DNA from: Neospora caninum Liverpool
Lineage: Eukaryota > Apicomplexa > Conoidasida > Eucoccidiorida > Sarcocystidae
NCBI RefSeq assembly: GCF_000208865.1
Contig: NC_018397.1
Coordinates: 434,001 to 498,000 of the forward strand
DNA length: 64,000 nt
Direction of reading: 5' to 3'
Below the pieces are notes generated by a model. The model saw only the letters and a program-made list of their open reading frames with translations. It had not been told where the DNA came from and ran no database searches. This document shows positions 47,899 through 59,722 of the stretch, one piece after another. Each line of letters opens with the position of its first letter. Positions within the stretch are counted from its first letter, which is position 1. A program made the position numbers and the translations under genes.

Positions 47899-50800
47899 CA
47901 TGTATGTAGGTGCGATGCAGTTGGTTTACTTGTTGATTGACGAGAGCTTTTTTTCGGTCTTCTGTTTCTTGTTTTCTTCGCGACAGGTTCCCACGCAGCT
48001 CCATTTCTTCTTCTTCTTTTCTTCTCTCCTGTTCGTCCAGCTGCCGGCTTAGCTTCTCGCGTTCCACCTGCAGTTCCTGCACAGCCCGGCTCAGCTGCTC
48101 CTTCTGTTCGCCGATTTCCCGAAACAGTTTCTCTCGCATCCGCATGTCGCTTCGAAATCCGAGGTGCGGCTGAACGGAAAGAAAACGAAGAAACGCGCAA
48201 ATCTCGATCCACACGCACGCACCTCCACCCCCATGTGTGTGGGCATCCGAGGATACACCGAAGCTTGCATCTGTACACGATTCGTAGGGATTTACGTACA
48301 CATATACATATATATATATATATATATATGTATATTCATCTGCAGATATATATGCAGGATAGAGAGGCAGAGAGATAAAGATGTGTGTATACTTAGGCTT
48401 GTAAGTTTCATTCCAGAAATGGGTCCACGCACGTATAGGATCCCCAGTGCAGAAGTCTCTCGCCGTCACATGCATATATATATATATATATATATATCGA
48501 TGTATTTATATGGATATAAAGATCTTTTCAAAGATGAGGTGCGAAGGTGTGTGGGGGGTTTTGCGGGTCTCTGTGTGAGGGGTTCGTACAGCGAGGATTT
48601 TGTCTCGATGGGAGTTTAGGATTTCCATGGCCTTTTTCGCCTTCTTCAGAGCCTTGGCGAAAGCGAGGAGGAGTTTCTGCTGGCTGGTTGCCAGGCTCTC
48701 CAGTTGCTGCAGCTGCTGATCCAGGTGCTTCTGCTGTAGCCGCAGCTCACCCCGTCTTTCCATCAGCTGCAAAAAAACGGAGAAAAGAGTGACGAAGCGC
48801 CGCAACCTGGAACTCCGCCATGTCTTCCTGTCTTCCCTTTCTTTCCGTTCTTTAGTTCATTTCTCCATCCTTTCTTCGCGCCCGCTCACCTTCTCGGGGG
48901 AGTGGACCACTTGGTCGTGCAGCTCCTCGCGCTCCTGCTTCAGATTCATCAGTTCCAAGACGAGGTCGCCGAGCTCCAGTTCAAGTCTAAACGGAACCGC
49001 ACGAAAAGGAAACGCGGAAGCAAAGAGACAGGTGGGACAGAAGAAAGGCCTCGGGCATCCGCGGAGGCGAAAGAAGCGAGAGACCGCGCGTCACACACGT
49101 GGAGAGAGCAAGCGGTTACGAGGCGGGGGCCAAGCAAAAGGGTGGAGAGAAAAACGCGAAAGGTGTCCTTAGACGGGGGACGTAGGCGCGTGAGAGGGGA
49201 GATCACCAGATCTTTCGATTTTAAAAAAACAAACCTGTGAAAGAGGAAAACCCGCGCTCACGCGATTCGCGTGCCTCAATCCGTTCCTCTTTTTCTGGCT
49301 CTTCTGGAACTCCCCTCAACTCTTTTCCTCGCCTCAGCCGCCTTTTCACCTCCGCCCGTCTCTCCTCGCTTTTTTCCTTCGTCCTTCTTGGCAGTCTCCC
49401 TTCGAGTGTCTAGAGGCGCCAGCTTGTGTCTCCGCCTTGCTTCCTCTTTCGCTCTTTCGAACACGGGACTTCTTCGCTCTTCACCGCGCCTTGTCTTCTT
49501 CGTTTCAGTGCCCGCCTTTGGGGCGCCTGCATGCGGCGTCTTCCTCAGGCTTCGACGGCGCGTCTCTCCTCACCTGCCATGAATTGCCTGGCGCTCGGCG
49601 AACTGTTCCATGAGTGCCCCGAGGTCGCTGTGTCGCTGCCGCAACTCTGCACAGAAAAAACAAAGAAATGCAGTAATATACATAAATATATATGTACATG
49701 CATAGTTACAAATACATATAGACCCATAGATATACATATCCATATATATAAACATATTATGCCCCTTATTACTTTGGAGACTGGTAGAGCGGAGAAGTAG
49801 ATTGTTTTAGATTGTTCATTCGACAGGCAAAAGAAGGAAAACCCCAAGCCAGTGTCGAGAGCAATCCAGCAGACCCCCGGACAGGAGTCACGAGCGCGCA
49901 AGACAACCCCGCGGAGGATGGAGCACGAGATGTCGAAGAAAGCGAAACCGCAGCGAAAAGAGCAAGCGGAGAGAGACACTCGCGGCAAGAGAAGGAAGAG
50001 AGAGAAGAGGGGTAAGCGAGAGACTAAAGAGAAGAGAGAGAAGTGAGAGAACTGCGGCAAAAGAAGGAAAAGAAAGAAGAGAGAGAACAGAAAGAGCCTC
50101 TTGAGGAACGCGCGTTGCGGAGCGAGAAGAAACAATCCGGAAGGCCACACGGCAAGGGAGAAGAAAAACGGACTCTTGAAGGGGCGAAAAAAAATCGACA
50201 GGACAGAGAAGGACACGAAACCGAGAGAGAGAGAGAAGACACACGACAAACGATCGAGAAGATAGCACGGAAAAGAGGACAGGGCTTTGAGAGGCGCGCC
50301 CCCGCGAACCTCCACCACAGGAGCGATGCAAAGGAGAGAAAGAAATCTCTGCATGCGCTTTACCGGACTCGAGTTCGTCGCGTCTCTGTTTCTGTCGCTG
50401 CGCAACTGGATGCTGCGTCTGTCGCTCTGCCCGGAAGCGCAGGAGCTCTTGGTCCACGAGCTGCGCCTTGAGGCAGAAAAGGAGACAGAAAAGGAGACAA
50501 ACGTCTCTCACGTGGACGATAGTTCCAACCTCCTCTCGGTCTCTGGAGTGGACGGGTGCTTCCGCTGCCGGAGAGGCGTGACGTGTAAAAAAGGAACAGC
50601 CGAACGGGGAGAGAGAGACAAAAAGACAAGACAAGACGAAGACTTACGTCTTGGCTGATTTTCTGAAGACTCTGCTGGAGAGCTGCGCGCTGCTGGATTT
50701 GCCCCTCGAACTGTTTCCAGAGGGTTTCTTTCAGGCGAAGAAAAGTGCAAACTGAACTCGCGAAACGCAGTACCGCGGCCGCGCTCGGAGAAGCGAATGT

Positions 50801-52265
50801 CTCGCGAGTGAAATCCGGCAGTCCCAACACCCTGCAGAAAGCCAGAAAGAGAAGAGGAGACGAGAGAAAGACAAGATACGGAAGGCACGAGGAGAGGAAG
50901 AAGGCGAAGAGAGACAGGCAGGGAGACGCGAGAGAGAAAAGCATACGCAGAGGGGAGAAAGATACAGAGCGGAGAGAGCAAGCAGCAAGAAAAAGGACAA
51001 GAGGAGAGAAACGGAGGACAGGAACGGGCAACCAAGAAGCTGGGAAGAAACGAGGAGAAAGCGGAAGGAGAGAGAAGACGATGACAGAAGGGAATTTACT
51101 CTGGAAGAAGAAACCTCCAGTTTCCTTCCTTTTCCTCCACTGGCTCTGTGGACGGCCTCGCGTGCCATCCACCATACGAGGAGACCCTTGGCCTTCGCGT
51201 CGCGCCAATGTTAGCGAAAAGGAAATGCACGGGGTCGATTGACCGCGTGTTCGGCCTCTTTGGTAGCCTCGCGACGGTCAAGGCGGCGCACCTGTTGAGT
51301 CGCTGGCAGAGGCGAAAGAAGCGGAGATTCCCGATCGCCTTTGCATGCAACCGCCCATCCTGGGACAGGAACTGCAAGCTGAAGAGAGAAGGAGAGGGGG
51401 AGCCAAAGAACTCCGGAGAGAAGAGGCGAGCGCAAAAATGCGGCGAAGACAGCCCCAAAGGTGCGGAGAAGACCCGCAGAGGAGCGGAGACGGGGAAAGA
51501 CGGATAACGGAAGCACAGAGGGTTTCTCGCGTTGTGCACCAGTCTTGTTTTTGCAGCGTTTTCGATTTTCCAGGAGGCTGCATGCAACGAACCTGTCGAT
51601 GGAAGGCAAGCAGCTACGGACGTCGCCTGTGACCTCCTCGATGCGCACGTCGTTTACTGTCAAGCTGAAGATGCTCTCAATGGCAAAGGAGTAGAGGCCC
51701 TGGACCTGCGGGGAGCATCCGAGCGAAAGAGAAAAAAACACGGACATGTGTACATACACCGCTGCAGCCAGCGAATGGAAGAGGAGAGACCGTTGAGGCC
51801 TCGAGGGGTTGGAAGCACGAAATAGAGTCGATACAAATCTCGGGTCCACTGGGTCCGCTCGAGCCTGCGCGCGAGACCGGAGAACGAATCCCACACAGGA
51901 GATGTGTCTTCACAGACAGACGGACGCCTAATGGAAAGCAGAGGGCGCGATGCAGAGCGAGGCACCGCAGAAAGCAGGAACGGGACAGAAAATGAGGCGC
52001 ACATCAAAGGGAAGTTGAAGGTGAAAGCGTGGACAGGTGGGGATCGACTGCGAGGTCTCACCTGCTCCGGCTGCGGTTCCCTCCACATGGTGTCTGGACA
52101 CTCGAGTTTGTGCTTTGCGAACTCGCGTTTGATTTCTTCTAGAGTCATCCTGCCTCCGCGGTCTGTAGAGGGGAAAAAGGGACTGCCCTGGGAGGAGAAA
52201 CTTGTGCTCGGGTAAATGGAGTGAGCGGACAGACCCCCCGACTGGGACATGCCTGGCGACGCCAT
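46388..52265 (-). CDS. NUF2: NUF2, NDC80-complex kinetochore protein
   Basis: Exons: 52265-52062, 51705-51593, 51378-51292, 50831-50648, 50466-50364, 49646-49574, 48986-48890, 48766-48590, 48169-47930, 47444-47287 and probably 46781-46388, all phase-matched (609 aa). The N-terminus has the NUF2 calponin-homology-type head: MTLEEIKREFAKHKLECPD, PQPEQVQGLYSFAIESIF, RFFRLCQRLNR, then VLGLPDFTRETF and VLRFASSVCTFLRL, which match the family pattern (L-G-x-x-D-F-T ... I-N-F-x-R-F-R). A long coiled coil follows, including VVHSPEK, like the SPEK/SPER motif typical of NUF2. The protein pairs with NDC80 to bind spindle microtubules at kinetochores. If the TAA at 47285-47283, which overlaps the last donor, is used as stop instead, the protein is 479 aa, closer to the usual length of about 460. 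The N-terminal 40 residues are Ser-rich and specific to this lineage. Confidence 0.9.
47855..47900. repeat. (TA)n microsatellite in NUF2 intron
   Basis: A TA/CATA tract lies between exons 48169-47930 and 47444-47287. Confidence 0.88.
48300..48500. repeat. Two (TA)n microsatellites in NUF2 intron
   Basis: Tracts at about 48300-48334 and 48474-48500 lie in the intron between exons 48766-48590 and 48169-47930. Confidence 0.88.
49670..49760. repeat. TATA/CATATA microsatellite in NUF2 intron
   Basis: Degenerate TA/CATA units lie immediately upstream (in the transcript) of the acceptor of exon 49646-49574. Confidence 0.8.
51747..51760. promoter_or_regulatory. TGTGTACATACACC near-palindrome in NUF2 intron 1
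   Basis: It matches the dispersed 14-mer at 13 of 14 bases. It lies in intron 1 (52061-51706), about 42 nt before the exon 2 acceptor. Confidence 0.5.
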
Positions 52266-52641
52266 TCTGTCGAAGAACAGGAAGCTACGGAAGGGCGGAC
52301 GCTACGGGTGGATGCAGATCGAGAGCACCAAAAGAAAAAGGGCCGTACGCAGAAAATAGACTGGGGAGACGTAGAAGAGAGCGGCTCGAAGAGCGAGCGG
52401 AAGCAGGTAAGGGCACGAAACCGGAGAAATTGGAAAGCAACTCTCGCAGTTGCAGGCAGCGTCGCCGAAGAGGCAGCGAAGGGGACAAATTTGACAAGAA
52501 TCCAGAAAGGGAAAAGGATAAAAAGGAAGATCGGGAAAGTCCGGCGGAATGCAGTAGAACGGGAAAAAGCGACACGAGGAGGGCAAAAAAGAGAAGTACA
52601 CCCGAAGGAGTCTGCTTGTCACTTCGGGGATCCTTCGCTGG

Positions 52642-52655
52642 AGAGTACATACACC
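52642..52655. promoter_or_regulatory. AGAGTACATACACC motif upstream of NUF2
   Basis: It matches 12 of 14 positions of the dispersed motif and starts 377 bp upstream of the NUF2 ATG, in the same orientation as the 52695 copy. Confidence 0.4.
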
Positions 52656-52694
52656 TCAGATTAGGCCCAACAGCCGGAGAGGGACACTGGTTAG

Positions 52695-52708
52695 AGTGTA
52701 CATACACC
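52695..52708. promoter_or_regulatory. AGTGTACATACACC motif upstream of NUF2
   Basis: It matches 13 of 14 positions and lies 53 bp from the 52642 copy, start to start, about 430 bp upstream of NUF2. Confidence 0.5.
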
Positions 52709-55700
52709 GCAGCGTTGCGTCTGGGTAACTGTGAGAGAGCCTGTTGGCTTCAAGCCCCACGAAGTACCCATGGAAGTTGCAGGGGACCTGCCGGACAGGT
52801 AACTGGAAACGAAAACCCGCCTGAAAACCTCTTCGAGAAACTGTTTGTTTTTGCGCACGCGGCCGTGTGTCGCCGCTCGCTCACGCGCATCACCCAGGTA
52901 TGGAACAACTAGAAGGGCGCGGTGTAAGGCAGCAAGAACAAGGAAGGTGGAGACGAAAGTAGGGAACGAAACAGAAACAGAAGAGACCGTGAAACCCCGT
53001 GAAAACCCCGTGTGTTGCTCCGAGACAATAAGAGGGACGGGGAACAACAGGCATCGGACTGGACAGCGGGTCAGCCTCCGGCGAGACCGTTTCCGTGTGT
53101 GTCCACACGCGGGAAAAGAAGAAGAGGAAAGGGCTGACCAGCTTCAACAGGGCAAGAAAGGCCATAAAAAAGCCAGGCGCACGAACCAGCAGCAGGGGCG
53201 ACCTGCCAGTCTCTGGAAGGGCGCAGCCCGGTAGCAGTCACATGGTTTTAGAGACGTCCAGGGGTCGAGGAGAAGGAGAAAAAAAGCGGAAGAGCCTAGA
53301 CGGCACTGAAACCTAAGCAAAGCTCGATTCACCTTTTCTTCTTCGGAAAACTGCTGGCGAACGCGAGTACGCGCGTGCATCGAGCTGCCCCTCCACCAGC
53401 CGAATTTCCACAGACACCTGGGGGGCGCTGCATGCGTCACAGAAGAAGCCTAGGCGTGGCATAAAGAAGTTTTTTCTCTTTGAGAGAATAACCAACGAGC
53501 GAAAACAAAGTGGAGAGTTTTATCTCTCGCCATTGGATGGCTTTTTTCTGGGTTCGTCTCGTCATGACAGTGCAGCCTCGCGCCCTTTCCACTCCGGCGC
53601 TGTGAAGACACCCTCCTCAACGAGCGACGCTCATCCGGAGTGTTCGAGTGAAAAGAAGCGGCGTCATCCTCTGTGCACAGAAAGTTGGAGGCGTTTCAGT
53701 TAGACGTTCTTCTCCGAAGGAAGGCTCCCGCTAAAAAATGCAGCGCAGGTGACGAGCCACTCTACGCAGCTCTTTTTACAGCTGACTTCCCTGATTCCGG
53801 AAATGAGCGTACACGGTCACTCTCTATTTGTGTGCACACCTGTTTCACCCGTTCATCGTCCTTACCGTCTCTCCCCAGCATGCTTGCTGACGCTTCTTGC
53901 CTCGTGTCTAACACGGACACCGCCGTCAAGGACCGAGTAACCAGGCACGGTTCATTCCTCTTTTGAATCTCTAACGGTCGCTGAATCCTCAAATGTTTGC
54001 TCCTAGTATGCGTACTAGCGCAACACACGTCGAGGAGATACTGTTCTTAAGCAACGGTCCAGGAAAGGAACGAGCGTACGCTCGCGATGAAAAAGAAGAT
54101 CCGGGCTCGCACACGTGAGTCGTCCTTCGTCTCGCCCATCTGAATGCAGTGACGAAAACGAAGGATAGCAAGAAGATAGGAGAACCAAAAACGCGTGACA
54201 CGAGCGCTGATAACGAGAAAGATCATAGTTTGTCTCTGTTGATGAGGGCACAAAAAATAATTTACCTTTTGAAAAGGCATAGGTGTTGCTCGTTAGGAAA
54301 AAGCCACGTGCACTAGCTCGTAGAATGTTTGTGGTACCTCCCCCTGCGCCGCCCCGTCGGAAAACAAACGAGGAATGCCTCTCTGGACAGCTGACAGGAG
54401 AGCATGGGTGCTAGAGAACTCTGTGGCCAGTGACAAGGGGTCAGGCGATGTTTCATAGTTGGTGTAACCACAGGGGCATCACATTTGCCTTTTATGTTTA
54501 GAAAAGGTACTTTGTATAAACCTAGAAATCCCACTTTATAGTGTTTACTCTGAAACCAGGAGGCAGTGGGGAGGGGTGCGAGCACAGACTGGCAATCCGA
54601 CCCGCGGAAACCAAACGACCTTGTATTCTTTCCGGTGAAGAGGAGGCTGAGAGCTTTCCTGCGACACGGGCTCTGCTACGAAACTGAGAAGACACTTTGA
54701 TTCTGCAGCACGAACGGCGGCGGGAGACAAGATTTTCCAAATTGCAAAACTTTCTGGCTCTTCTCAGTAGCACAAAAGGTGGTTCTTTTCATCAAAGGAA
54801 CACTCGAAACCCACATGGGTTTGGAGTGCAGGCCTGGACGAAGTGCAGACTGCCGGCTGAACATCTATCCAAACTGTCCAGCGCACCTTCGAGCAGGAAC
54901 AAGAAAAACATAATCACGGAATGGTCAGTAGTTTAAGCGCATGCGGGCGATACGATTGGGATCTCGACAGGAGCCGAATCCCTCTCTCTCGCCATACCGC
55001 CTAGAATTGTTTTCTCCTGTCTCTGCTGGAGGTTCCACAAACCATTCTCAGTTGTTAATGCGACTTGCAGCCTCACTGCTAGCCGTTGGAAAGCTCGATT
55101 CCCTCGTATTCCACCACACTCTGAAAGCTTTCCCGAAAGAGTCTCTCCACTGAACTAGGTGAAACCGGACTGTAGGAAAACAGGCTGAGGCCTGCAGTGT
55201 GAACGTTTTCCGCTCCATACTCTGAACTGCACACGGATTCTCGACATAGGAGGCAGCGAGGAGCGTTTCTTTAGCCGGTCCCGCTGGATGGCGGGCGGAC
55301 GGATTCTGCCTCTTTCCGAGAAGCGGACTCATCGAAACCCCCGGCAAAGCAGCGACGACCTTTGCGAAGTTCGGTTTCTACGAACATATATGCATGGAAT
55401 GGAAACGAACGAGCGTGTGTCTATGATAGGCGAATGTGAAATCCGTCCGTTGTGTGTCTTGCCCAGCTTCTCCGAAGGTTTGCGAGGAACCGGTCAGACT
55501 CAGTTCGCGCCCTGTGCCCAGCTTGTCACAGAGGCAGTCGGCGCCACGGCTACCTTTTCTCTTCCAGAGACCCTGATCTTCCGCATTTGTTCTAGACTTT
55601 CAATGGGGAGATCCACAGCTTTTCATCTCCCTTCTTAGTCGCCAAAAGTAGCGACGTGTCCGCTGAACAGCCTAGCCACGGCAACTTTGTGTAGCCTGCG

Positions 55701-56251
55701 CGAACCCACCCGGCGCCTCAGCCCTCCGCGTCCTCGCGTGCAGTTCAGGCTTAGAGCCTTGGCACCCACTGCGAGAAACAAGTACCACGCGAATGAGGAG
55801 TGAATGTTGCGAGAACTGTTGAAAAGACCTGCGAGAGCCGTGGCAATCCACGACTTGCGATCCCATGCAAAAGCGGTGAAAGCATGCAGAGAGGTGGGCA
55901 TGCATGCCAGCCACATGAAACCGGATGCCCGTTTCGCTTTCGCCTGGAGCAAAACGAGGGATTCTCTGTCTGATCTCGAAAGCCTTCCACATGTGTGTTG
56001 CAGTGGTGTTTTCTGGAAACACGACAGACCCGCCGGGTCCCGCGTGTAAACGCCGAGAGTCGTGACGAGGCCCCCTGTCTTTTTATATAATGCATGGCGT
56101 GACGCACTGTGGCTGACGCGATCATCCATTTTTTTCGGCGAAAGCAAAGAGAGTTACGCGGTTCTCTTTGTCGTCTTTTTCGAAAGGTGCATTCCGCCGT
56201 TCCAGCTGCTTAGCTCCTCTCGAGCATGTTGACGCACAGAACGCCCGGAGC

Positions 56252-58039
56252 ATGGCGGCGAGAGTAGTGGACGCAGGGGGGCGGAAGGCCCTGCGGGATG
56301 CCTCTCGTGGTACCACCTTCCTTTCCTCTTCTCCAAATTGTGCCCGGCCGCTTTCCACCTTTTCTCTTTCTCTTCCAGTCCACTGTTCCAAGATCGGCTG
56401 CATGCGCAATGCAAGCGCTCCAGGAGGAGCAGCCGCCTCCAAAAAAATGGACAAGACCGGCACGACCTCCGGCTCTCTCTGTTCCCTTTCTTCGCTTAAA
56501 TCCTCTTCTCCGCCATCCACCTCTTCCTCTCTGCGCGTTTCTGGACCCGGATGCACTCCGTTGCACGGAGAAAGCCTCCGCGGCGAGGCGCCGTCTTCTG
56601 TTCCTGCCTGCTGGCGGCGCGAGCCTGTGATTTTGTGTCCACCGAACAAGGCTCCTGTTGTTCGTGTTGAACAGATGCATGTCCAGCAGCAAGGGAAGCG
56701 CAAGCGACAGCATGTGCCTCTCCCAGTCGCTCCTCAAGGGAGTTCTTGGACCGGCCTTCCTTCACAGGGGACGGGCGGTGTATGCGCACCGTCGCGTCCA
56801 GCTTGCTGGTGTCTGCCGTGCGTCAAACCGCGTTGTCGTTCCTTTGCTTCTTCTTCTGCCTCTGCAAAGGTGGAATCGGCGGCAGCCCCCTCTGTCTCTT
56901 CATCTCTTCCCTCTCCTGCGGCGTCCTCCGGCAGGTTCCGGTCTGCAGTTCACCAAGAGATGATTGTTGCCATGACCCGGACCCACTTGCAAAATCTCCT
57001 CCTGAAACGCTTCGGTAAGTGTCTCCGCCTACTCTTCCGCTGAGTTCCTTTTTTCTCCCTACGCGAGCTTTTTTTTCGCTCCCCCTGTTTCCCGCACTCT
57101 CCTCCTTGACGCGTCGTCCCTATACCTAACGAGTTCCCGATCGGATTCCTCTCGCGGCGGTCCTGCGCGTCCCCCGTCCCAGGGGCTCATCGTCCCTGTC
57201 TCCTTCTGCGTCTCTCCTTCTCTTCTCGTCCTCCCCTCCCCCACGAAGCGGTTCGCTACGCTTTCCCTTCGCGTTTGCGTGCGCCTCGTCTCTCGCGCGC
57301 CTCGTCTCTCCCTCCGTCTAACTGCGCGCGAGTCTGCTGTCGGTCGACTTTTTTGTGCATGCACCCAGGGACTTTCAAAACGCAGGAGTGCCGCATCCTG
57401 GGCAAACCGGCCTTTTCCGCTGTGGTTTTGAAGGCCTGGGCGAGCTGGCTGGTTGACCAGAATCTCTGTTTGGACGGCGAAGCCGGGTTTCGCCTCGCGT
57501 ACGCCCCGCCGCCGCCAGCGGTTTTGAAGAACCCGAAAGTTCGCGAGTTGATGGCGACCGACCTCGAAGTCCACTGGCTGATGACCAAGCTGACGAACCA
57601 GAACACAGCGGCAGTTTCGGGCGTTTCGCCTGCCTCGGAGCGCGCGAGCACGGACCTCGCGTCAGACCCAGACGCAGAGCGGAGAATCCAAATGGTGAAG
57701 AAAGCAGACAACGTCCCGCAACCTCACTTTCCGTCGGTGTTGAAGATGGACCACCCGCAGTTCCCCTACGAGCCCTACGAGCTCGAGAAGCTGCGCGATC
57801 TCTACGGCGTGCTGCTCAAATGGCCGTACAGAGAAGGGGGCCAGGTTCCGAGCGTCGCAGCTCGGCGGGCAGAGATGGAGCGGAAGCGCGAGGAGCGGGT
57901 GCGACGGGGGGAAGAAGAGGAAGGCGCGCGGGAAGAAAGCGAAGAAGTCGCTGGGCAACTCGAAGTCACCACCGGCTGCAGCGACAGCTACGTGTACGCC
58001 CCCAGCGAAATGGAAACGGGGCTCTACAGGGAACACTGA
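56252..58039 (+). CDS. Unrecognised protein, possible mitochondrial presequence
   Basis: Two exons, 56252-57014 and 57369-58039, joined at TTCG|GTAAGT and CACCCAG|GG with matching phase, give 477 aa. I do not recognise the family. The first 50 residues (MAARVVDAGGRKALRDASRG, then Ser/Leu-rich with no acidic residue after the first few) resemble a mitochondrial targeting sequence. Residues to about 220 are Ser/Ala-rich low complexity with a KRKRQ patch. The conserved-looking core runs from about 240 across the splice: QEMIVAMTRTHLQNLLLKRF, then GKPAFSAVVLKAWASWLVDQ, then VRELMATDLEVHWLMTKL. It is followed by an acidic, Glu/Arg-rich tail. The start is the first ATG of the open frame; the frame extends 28 codons further upstream only from a non-ATG codon. 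A mitochondrial ribosome or organelle role is a guess. Confidence 0.8.
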
Positions 58040-59722
58040 CGGCGACGCAAAACAGCCGAGACCAGGAAATCCAAACACGGGGGACCCCGGGTGACGCCGA
58101 GGGGGGGAAGCGTGTGTGCTGGCGTCCCCGCAAGAGAAATGGGGCTGTGGAGGCGTGGGCGGGACGGTCGAGAAGAGAACGCGCGCGGGCGTGAGAGAAA
58201 GAATGGCGAAAGCTGGAACAGAAACTAGAGACTCCCGGCCTTCGCGTGCCGACGTCCGGAGGGACGCGGAAACGCGGGTGCATATACAAGACGCTGAGCC
58301 TTCGGTTGTGCCCCGACACGGCGTCCGAGAAACTCGAGACACGCTCTCTCTTGAGCTCGTTCCGTTTCGTTTGTTCCCTGTCATGTGCAAAAATAATAGG
58401 TCTGAAACTTCCCAGAAGCGTCTGTGGAGGATGGGCGGAAGACCGTCCGAAGAAAACACCGTTGAGTAGCCTACGAGCCTCCCAGCCGGGCGCTCTCCGT
58501 ATGAGAGACTTGATTTCACTCTGTTGTTTGTACGCGCGGCAGAAAGCGCCGTACCCTCTCGGTTCTTTGCGAGGTTCGGATGCAGAGAGGCTGTTCCAGG
58601 AGGAACGAAGGAGAGTGTCGCACGTCGGTGTATCTCGTCTGTCATCGCGAGAACGGATTTCTGTGTACCTTGGCTAAAGAGAAGCGCCTTGCTCGTGTCG
58701 CACGCAGCAACGACGACAGAGACAGTTTCCCAGGAAAACGTTCACGTGCCCGCGTATGGCGTGACCTTGGGTTTCCCACGGACACACACAGAGGACGCGG
58801 CGCGGGTACACCGAGGGTCCGTGTTGCCTTCCGAAGAAATAGCGCGATCTCTCTTTTCCCAGAACCACCAGGGAACTCGTAGAATCCGAATCCCACACGC
58901 ACAGGCGACGCAAACTTGACAAGCGGAGCGTGCGTCTGGACCAGCGCGGCGCAAAACCTCATCACTCTCTCTGCCTTCACAGCGGAGCCGGCGAGAGGGT
59001 GTCCCCTCGCCTCTTTGCGCGCCGGTTTCCTCTCCCGAACAAGAACGAGACTGCGCTTGGAGAAACTCGGCACTGCTTCTTCTCACGGGCCAACTGCGTT
59101 GGGCTGGCTGTTCCAAGTGGAAGGCCGTGAGGAAAACGGGTTAGGGCACAAGAACAGAAACGTGAGTGAAATGAGTCGTCAGCCGGATCTGCAAGTCCTG
59201 TTTTAAGATTCGTACGAGCCTGACTCTCTCTGCGTACCACAAACGCGAAGGGGGAGTGCCTGCGGGCCGTGCGCCCTCTGGTTCGTTTCAGAAATTCCTT
59301 TTCACTTCAGTTACGTGCGAGAGTCCGGAAAAACGGGGTCTAACGGCATAAACAGCGGTGGGAAGAGGTGAGCTGCGTTGTTGGCGAGAGCGATCGAGAA
59401 AAAACACTCGTGAGCCAAAAGCAACCGAAACATCTGTGAGAGCTGGCTATATCTCTCTGCTCATATGGTGCGTGTGTTTCTTCATCTTGACAAGAGTGAT
59501 GCGTTTGATATTCGCCGCCCTTCGTGTCCCGTGTCGCCGAATCGAAGAGACGGGTGCATTAAGACACTGTGACAATCTTCAAGCAGGCTCTTCCCTCTGA
59601 GGCAATGGACACGATTTCTCAGAAAAGGCAAAAGCGAAGGGAAGACTGGGGGAACGAGAAGGAAACACAAGAAACGAATCAGAGGAGAGACGAGGAAAAA
59701 GAGGAGGCGTGTCGCGGTTTCC
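58040..59722. other. Convergent intergenic region
   Basis: The 3' flanks of the 56252 gene and of the SMC6-like gene. No supported exon, RNA or repeat array. Confidence 0.6.

Larger units (their letters stand above)
52266..56251. other. Divergent intergenic region (NUF2 / 56252 gene)
   Basis: A 4-kb spacer without supported exons. Near the NUF2 side it has two near-palindromes (52642 and 52695). The rest shows no repeat or RNA that I can support. Confidence 0.55.
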
